A stretch of 64,000 nucleotides of DNA from Vibrio maritimus (lineage in GTDB: Bacteria; Pseudomonadota; Gammaproteobacteria; Enterobacterales; Vibrionaceae), in assembly GCA_000755425.1 (NCBI GenBank), contig BBMT01000018.1, positions 1-64,000 on the forward strand. The letters are read 5' to 3'. The notes under the pieces are model-generated. The model had not been told where the DNA came from, did no database searches, and saw only the letters and a program-made list of their open reading frames with translations. The position numbers and the translations under genes were made by a program. Positions 58,124 to 64,000 of the stretch are shown piece by piece (positions within the stretch are counted from its first letter, which is position 1; each line of letters starts with the position of its first letter).

Positions 58124-59540
58124 ATGTCGTTGAACTCAAAGGCCGAGCGTGCGTTTAGCTGGCTATATACATTAGGCTTTTTGATTGGGCTTGGTTTTTG
58201 TTTTATATACGCACAAAACCAGATTTTAACGGGTGACCAAACTCAAATGCTCCAAAAAGGCTATTTGGGTGCCTATCAAGATATTTGGTTGAATTTTGGT
58301 AACGCGGCAAGTGCGGTGGGTAATGTTCCTGGTTCATTGTCAACGTGGCTGATTGGGGCTCCCCTTCTCATTTGGGACTCACCATGGTCACCAATGGTAC
58401 TGCTCATTATGTTGCGCGTTGTCTCCCTGGTTTTATTAGACAACGTCATTAAGAACACGTTTGAAGGCGAACACCGCCAGCTTGCTCGGTTGCTGTTCTT
58501 AGTCCTGTATTGGCTAAACCCATGGTTCTTGTACGACAGTTTGCTCTACAATCCATCGTATTTATGCTTATTCGCCGCCATGCACTTATGGTCAGCCACT
58601 AAGATGCGTCAACGCTCATCCTTCGGCTACACATTTATCCATGTATTGTCTGTCGGCTTGGCAATGCAGTTACACTACTCTTGGCCAATCCTAGCGGTGA
58701 TTTCAGTGTACCTCTTCTACCGAAACATGGGACACGTGTCTTGGCTCGGTGCCATTGCAGCCGTAGTGGTATTGCTTTTGTCTTTGATCCCTTATTTTCA
58801 AGAGTTGGCGGTCAACGAATCTATCTCCCGTGAAAGTGATCGCTATATCGGCTACGGACTAGTACATGTCTATCCCGTTTTAAAGGCGCTATTGTATTGG
58901 TTGCGTTATGGCTCGATGCTGTTTTCAAACAAGGTCATTGCCTATGGTGAATTCGATTGGCTGACGCAAATAGAATGGCTGAAGATCACTGCTTGATGAC
59001 GTGGAAGACGCTTATTTTCTTAATTGGGGGATTAGTGTCGTCGTCTCAGCTAGGCTAAACTGGCTATGCTGGCTACGAATCAAACCTATTATTCTCCGTT
59101 CCAATCATGTTATTTCATCGGTGCAGTGGATTGAGCTTTATGCATTTGGTGCTGTCATTGGGGTATTGTTGAGTGCTGCTTTATCACCTATCACTTTCTC
59201 CTATTGGCACCTGATCATGGTCTATCCATTTGCCATCATTCCAATATTGGCGGGCATATTGCGATTCTTAAATAATGAACCACAGGTAGAGCGCCGCACT
59301 GTCTCAACGGATACTCGATTCTCTCGTTTTGTTGACCGCTACACAGCGACTCGCTATATCGCCGATGTATTCACAGATAACCGTAAGTTACGCATTATGC
59401 TAGTTGCGAGCTTTGGTTACCTATTGGTACTCAATATGTTGGCCTCTCAAGACAGCTTTAAATACTCATATCAGAGCGACTACGTGTCTCAAGTTGAGGC
59501 CTACTTGAATCAAGAGCAGTTGCAGCCAAAAGGGCACTAA
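58124..59540 (+). pseudogene. Polytopic membrane glycosyltransferase (GtrC/GT39-like), two frameshifts
   Basis: A membrane protein of about 472 aa after repair. Start at the ATG before SLNSKAERAF, with AGAGAG upstream. A first hydrophobic helix is followed by GDQTQMLQKGYLGAYQDIWL, with an acidic residue in the first periplasmic loop as in GT-C enzymes, and about ten more helices. The breaks at about 58991-58994 and 59051-59055 (one base each) restore a helix TWKTLIFLIGGLVSSS. It is probably the third member of the Gtr-like set, moving the sugar to the LPS in the periplasm. Specific family not certain. Confidence 0.78.
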
Positions 59541-59544
59541 TACT

Positions 59545-60815
59545 ATGCTGCGTTTACTATATACATTGCTTCTTGCTCTTGTTGCGCCCATCTTTCTCTA
59601 TGGCCTGTTCAAACATAAACCAGGCAAACCCAGTGTCGGTAAACGTTGGAAGGAGCATTTTGGTTTTACACCAGACATAGCGCTAAAAGACGGCTACCCG
59701 GTTGTTTGGTTTCACGCTGTGTCGGTGGGAGAAGTGATTGCAGTCAGTCCCCTGATTCGCCGCTATGCCAGCGCTAACCCCGAACACAATATTATCATCA
59801 CAACCACAACGCCAACTGGCGCTGAGCAAGCCGACAAGCTGTCTGACATTGCTCAGCACCGATATATGCCGCTTGATTTTACTTTTGCCGTCAATGGCTT
59901 TCTAAATCGTATTCAGCCTAACAAACTCATCATAGTTGAGACTGAGCTTTGGCCAAATACGTTGCTTGCGGTCAGCCGCAACTCCACTCCTATTGCGGTA
60001 ATCAACGCTCGTTTATCAGAGCGCTCTTGTCAGCGGTACGCTAAAGTCAGGCCTTTCTTTTGGCTGGCTGCTCAGCATGTCGACAGTTTCTGTTGCCAGT
60101 TTGAAGAAGATGCAGAGCGCTTCACTCGTCTGGGTGTCGATCCAAGCCGCGTTTCGGTAACAGGTTCCATTAAATTTGATATTGAGGTAAAGCCAGAGAG
60201 CATAACCAGTGGTGCGAATCTGAGAGCGACACTTGGTACCTCTCGGCCGGTGTGGATTGCTGCCAGCACACACGAAGGCGAAGATGAAAAGGCCATCGCG
60301 GCTCACAAGGGTTTACTCAAAACGATTCCTAATGCGCTATTGCTTCTAGTTCCTAGGCACCCAGAGCGCTTTAACCAAGTCGAGCAACTTTGTATAGAAT
60401 CTGGTTTTTCCGTTGAGCGAAAGAGCCAAACTCAGGGTCCCATTTCCAATACCACTACTATATTTTTGGGTGATACCATGGGTCAGATGATAACCTACCT
60501 AGTGTCCAGTGATGTGTGTTTTATGGGCGGTAGCTTAATCGGTAAAAAAGTGGGCGGACACAATGTGCTTGAGCCGCCGCACTTGGCGTGCCGTGTATAA
60601 CCGGACCAAGCTATTTCAACTTCACCCAAGTTGTTGAACAAATGCGCAGCTCAAACGCCATTGAGGTGGTGCAAGACGAGCACGAGTTAGCGCAGAAGGT
60701 TGAATCACTATTGCAAAGCCCAGATGCACTCGCGGCATTGGCCAACTCAGCGCAGCAGGTGGTGAAACAGAGCCAAGGCGCGATTGACCGAACACTGAAA
60801 TCAGTAAGTGACTAA
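59545..60815 (+). pseudogene. waaA: Kdo transferase, split by one frameshift
   Basis: Adds Kdo to lipid IVA. One N-terminal membrane anchor, then GKRWKEHFGF, VVWFHAVSVGEVIAVSPLI, TTTTPTGAEQA, PNKLIIVETELWPN and WIAASTHEGEDE, all WaaA hallmarks, and VCFMGGSLIGKKVGGHNVLE. One base is missing at about 60574-60577 (a C), after which PAALGVPCITGPSYFNFTQV continues to 60815. Restored length about 423 aa, normal for WaaA. Its stop overlaps that of the convergent kdkA gene by 2 bp. Confidence 0.94.
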
Positions 60816-61501
60816 GGGCAGATTTGCAAAAAATCGTTGGCATGATAATGAATGCTGGCTCGCTGCACTTCTTTCTCGAACGAACGCTTTAACCTTTCAT
60901 AGTTAGCGAGCTTCCAGTCGTCTCCCTGCTGAATGAAGCATTTGTCAAAATCGATGATCCATACCTTATCGGTATTATCTATCAATATGTTGTGAATATT
61001 TAAATCGGTGTGATTCACCTGAGCATCGTGCATCTTGCGGATCTCGGCACCGATCTTTTGATACATCTCAGAGCTGAGCGGCCCCTCTTGTAAGATAGCC
61101 ACTAAATCACGCGCATTGGGCACCTTTTCACTCAGCAAATCCGCACGATAGTAAGGGCCGATTTTCATCGCTCTCGCCGCAATAGGTCGAGGCACATTAA
61201 CACCGGCTTCTATCAGGATATTCAGTAGTTGAAACTCTTGATAAGAGCGCGCTTGTTCCCAGCCAGAAAACCAGTATTGATCTTTGACGAGCTTTCCAAA
61301 CAACCCACCTCGGCGATAATGGCGTAAAGCTGCCGCAACGGTTTCCGTTTGCACAAACCACGTCGTGCCTCGCCCTTGCGCACTGCCAAGAACGCGCTGC
61401 TGTGCTTGCCAATATTCTGGTTCAAACACGCGTTGTACCGGCTCTTTAAGTAGCGTTTCATCAAACCAATAAACTGCGTTGTTCTCTTGAATCTCTCTCA
61501 C
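60812..61501 (-). CDS. kdkA: Kdo kinase
   Basis: A 229-aa 3-deoxy-D-manno-octulosonic acid kinase, which phosphorylates the single Kdo found in Vibrio and Haemophilus LPS. It starts MREIQENNAVYWFDETLL; TWFVQTETVAAALRHYRRGG and VPRPIAARAM follow, with the kinase catalytic loop VNHTDLNIHNILID and metal-binding IIDFDKC. Convergent with waaA, with the two stop codons overlapping. Intact. Confidence 0.94.
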   Translation of the reverse strand: MREIQENNAVYWFDETLLKEPVQRVFEPEYWQAQQRVLGSAQGRGTTWFVQTETVAAALRHYRRGGLFGKLVKDQYWFSGWEQARSYQEFQLLNILIEAGVNVPRPIAARAMKIGPYYRADLLSEKVPNARDLVAILQEGPLSSEMYQKIGAEIRKMHDAQVNHTDLNIHNILIDNTDKVWIIDFDKCFIQQGDDWKLANYERLKRSFEKEVQRASIHYHANDFLQICP

Positions 61502-61620
61502 ACTCTCGCCCTAATTCTCTATTCAAGCTTTTACTAATCACTCGCTTTATCTGTTTCTGATTTTACATTCAAACCGCCCCCCTGCATAATCTTTACATTA
61601 GTCGCTAACCATACTTCTCT

Positions 61621-62668
61621 ATGACACTTTTTACCTCTCCTCCGCAATCGATATGTATTTTGCGCCTTTCGGCGATCGGTGACGTTTGTAATACCATAGC
61701 TGCCGTGCAGGCGATTCAAACTCAGTGGCCGAGCACTCAAATTACTTGGGTGACGGGTAAGCTTGAAGCTAAATTACTGGAGAGTATTGATGGTATTGAC
61801 GTGGTGGTGTTTGATAAAAAGCAGGCTGGAAAGGCTATACTGCGCTGTGGAAACAACTCAAAGGGCGTAAGTTTGATGCACTGCTGCATATGCAATATGC
61901 GTTAAGAGCCAGCCTTGCCACTCTTGGTATAAAAGCGACCTATAAGCTTGGCTTTGATGCCGAACGAGCTCAAGACTTCCAGCAATTGTTTACCAACGTA
62001 AAGGTTCCTTCGCCAACTAAAATGCACGTTTTAGACGGTCTGCTGGCCTTTAGTGAGACACTAGGTTGCGATATTGCTCAGCCAACATGGACACTTAAGT
62101 ACACATCTGAAGACAGGCAATGGCTGAGAGCCAACTCAGCGCTGCTCGTAACCTTGTTATTGTGCCCGCCGCAAGCAAGGGCTACAAGAATTGGACCGGA
62201 CAAGGCTATGCCGATGTTATCGACCATGCCGTATCGAAGGGCTGGAATATCATCCTAGCTGGCAGCCCTGCTAAGATTGAGATTGGGCTTGGGCAGGCGA
62301 TTGAATCTTTAACTGCACGGCCTGTGACAAACCTGATTGGGCAAAGCAGTCTGTTACAGATGCTGGCTCTGATCGATTTGGCCGACTTGGTAATCGCACC
62401 TGATACTGGGCCTACGCATATGGCCAATGCGATGAGCACGCCAGTCATTGGCTTGTATGCACACCACAACCCAAAGCGTACGGGACCCTATAAATATCAA
62501 GATTATGTGGTATCCGTGTATGAAGAAGCCATTTTGGCTGAAACTGGAAAAACCAGTCGCGAATTGGAGTGGCGTGCCCGCGTGAAAGACAAGCAGGCTA
62601 TGCAGCGTATTAAAGCTGAAAGCGTGATTGCGATGTTCGACCAAGTTGTGAAATCAGAAGCGCTTTAA
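61621..62668 (+). pseudogene. GT9 heptosyltransferase-family core enzyme, split by two frameshifts
   Basis: First frame: ICILRLSAIGDVCNTIAAVQ (GT9 start). Breaks at about 61834-61836 and 62121-62124 each need one base and restore YTALWKQLKGRKFDALLHMQ and DRQWAESQLSAARNLVIVPAA. The last piece has KGYKNWTGQGYADVI, LAGSPAKIE, VIAPDTGPTHMANAMSTPVI and the end at 62668. Restored length about 350 aa. Typical Vibrio core gene next to kdkA; it may be heptosyltransferase I (waaC-like) but this is not certain. Confidence 0.85.
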
Positions 62669-62707
62669 TAAAGTGGCGAGATAATAAATAGACCAAGGAT
62701 CATAACA

Positions 62708-63504
62708 GTGACCAAACCTACACTTGCTGTCGCGCTGATAGTAAAAAACGAATCAAAGCATCTACGCGCTTGCCTAGAAACAGTGCAAGGCTGGGTAGAT
62801 GAAATTGTCATTTTGGACTCTGGCAGCAGCGACGATACAAAGGCTATTGCCGAAGAGATGGGCGCCAAGTTTTACACTAATAGTGATTGGCCTGGGTTTG
62901 GCCTTCAAAGGCAGATTGCACAGAGTCATGTTCAATCAGATTCGTATTTTGGCTTGATGCCGATGAGCGCGTCACACCCGAGCTCAAAGCCAGTATCTTG
63001 GAAGCGGTCAGTAAAAACGCTCCAACCACTATTTATCAGTTTGCCCGACTGAGCTGGGTGTTTGGCCGCTTCATTAAACACTGTGGTTGGTATCCAGACA
63101 AAGTATTGCGCCTCTACCCGACTAAGCTCACGCAATACAACGACTCCTTGGTGCATGAGAAAGTCAAAACCGATAATTCAATGAAGCTCGAGACCTTAAA
63201 TGGCGATCTCATCCATTACACCTACGATGATATTCATCACTACTTGGTGAAGTCTGCAGGTTATGCCAAAGCATGGGCGGAGCAGCGTGAAAAACGCGGT
63301 AAAAAGTCGAGCATTTCGCAGGGAATCGTGCACGCTATCGCGTGCTTTGTGAAAATGTACATCGTTAAAGCTGGCTTTTTAGATGGTAAACAGGGTTTGC
63401 TGCTGTGTATCCTGTCCGCACATTCCACCTTTGTGAAATATGCAGATTTGTGGGTCCGCACCTCGACACAACACCCTGATGAAATCCGAGGAAAACTGAA
63501 GTGA
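62708..63504 (+). pseudogene. waaE: LPS-core GT2 glycosyltransferase (WaaE/KdtX type), one frameshift
   Basis: Starts at a GTG with AAGGA upstream. LAVALIVKNESKHLRACLET, LDSGSSDDT and WPGFGLQRQIA fit the WaaE family of beta-1,4-glucosyltransferases acting on heptose I. The metal-binding FWLDADERVTPEL lies across one missing base at about 62938-62942. The second frame continues GWYPDKVLRLY and HEKVKTD to 63504. Restored length about 266 aa. Stop overlaps the next gene (GTGA). Confidence 0.88.
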
Positions 63505-64000
63505 GCAAACCTAAATGGCTTAAAACAAGCTACCTAAAGGCGAAACTCGCTCAATCTGTCTGTCGTCGCTTTCCGGCTAAAGGCAGTAGCAGCACCAACC
63601 GCGTACTAATCACCTCGACAGATGGTTTAGGTGACACCTTTTTGAGGCTGTCACTAGTACTAGATGTTTGCAATCAATACGGCTTTGACAATGTTTGGGT
63701 ACTGACGAAAGGCCATTCAAAACTCATTTACGAAAAGCTAGGCGTACAAACCATTCTGTACAGCGATAGAATGCGAACGAGTGTCTCTAAGCGATTAGGT
63801 CTATTGAAGAAAATAGATCTAATCGATTTTCATTCGCTGTACTGCTTTGAGTTTATTCGAAATGAAGACCTTGCTGAGATCATTAAGTGTCCGGTTAAGA
63901 TAGGTTTTAATAACCCTTATATACCTCTGCACGATACCATGGTTGATCAAGTGGTCGACAACCCTGGGTATGTCGGTGATGCGCTGGCAAACATGCAAAC
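63501..64000 (+). CDS. GT9-like (heptosyltransferase family) protein, 5' part only
   Basis: An open frame from a GTG at 63501 that overlaps the preceding stop (GTGA) and runs past the window end; about 166 codons are visible. VLITSTDGLGDTFLRLSLVL resembles the GT9 N-terminal loop, and NVWVLTKGHSKLIYEKLGVQ fits the following Rossmann strand. It looks like another core-sugar transferase. The C-terminal half needed to confirm this lies outside the window. Confidence 0.7.
   Translation, partial: MSKPKWLKTSYLKAKLAQSVCRRFPAKGSSSTNRVLITSTDGLGDTFLRLSLVLDVCNQYGFDNVWVLTKGHSKLIYEKLGVQTILYSDRMRTSVSKRLGLLKKIDLIDFHSLYCFEFIRNEDLAEIIKCPVKIGFNNPYIPLHDTMVDQVVDNPGYVGDALANMQ

Noticed and set aside
1..64000. CRISPR arrays, tRNA or rRNA genes
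   Set aside because: No regularly spaced direct repeats and no recognisable tRNA or rRNA segments were seen on either strand.

Overview
The window comes from a gammaproteobacterium, most probably a Vibrio. It holds a large surface-polysaccharide region next to a lipopolysaccharide (LPS) core region. In vibrios the O/K-antigen genes typically lie between hldD (gmhD) and rjg. Both markers are present here: rjg at 26.0-27.5 kb and hldD at 49.8-50.7 kb. The core markers waaF, waaL, waaA, kdkA and a waaE-type gene follow hldD.

Left block (0-22 kb). A minus-strand group encodes a SDR-type epimerase, a small phosphoglycosyl transferase and UDP-glucose dehydrogenase. A plus-strand operon (3.0-9.5 kb) encodes a WbpM-type 4,6-dehydratase, two GT4 enzymes, an ABC exporter (Wzm/Wzt type) and a GT52-like sialyltransferase candidate. 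A minus-strand operon (22.1 down to 9.9 kb) starts behind an ops element. It makes GDP-mannose (manA, manC, manB) and a CMP-nonulosonate (neuA-type and a neuB-type fusion), and ends with two large multidomain proteins: a GT8 plus GT42/DUF115-like protein and an acetyltransferase-methyltransferase-coiled-coil protein.

Middle block (22-29 kb). Two tandem WecA-like phosphoglycosyl transferases, a small membrane protein, an rjg with two in-frame stops, and a RAYT transposase with a truncated sister copy and three REP-like hairpins.

Classical O/K block (29-49.8 kb, minus strand). Behind a near-perfect JUMPStart/ops element lie wza, wzb, wzc, a TviB/TviC pair (UDP-GalNAcA precursor), a GT-D enzyme, Wzx, a GT2, four GT4 enzymes and an EpsG-type polymerase. 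This is a Wzx/Wzy-dependent capsule or O-antigen system. A lipoprotein, an OmpA-like barrel and a YjbH-like protein sit between wza and hldD.

Right block (49.8-64 kb, mostly plus strand). LPS core assembly: hldD, a GT4-deacetylase fusion, GT9 heptosyltransferases, WaaL, a GT2, a Gtr-like trio, WaaA, KdkA, a further GT9, a WaaE-type GT2 and a partial gene.

Quality warning: I traced 33 single-base indels in 22 otherwise well-conserved genes. Almost all are one missing base, usually restorable by lengthening a run of identical bases. This looks like homopolymer under-calling in the sequence rather than mass gene decay, so split genes are given below as single units with the break positions. 'Pseudogene' is used for genes clearly split in this sequence, without claiming they are dead in the organism.
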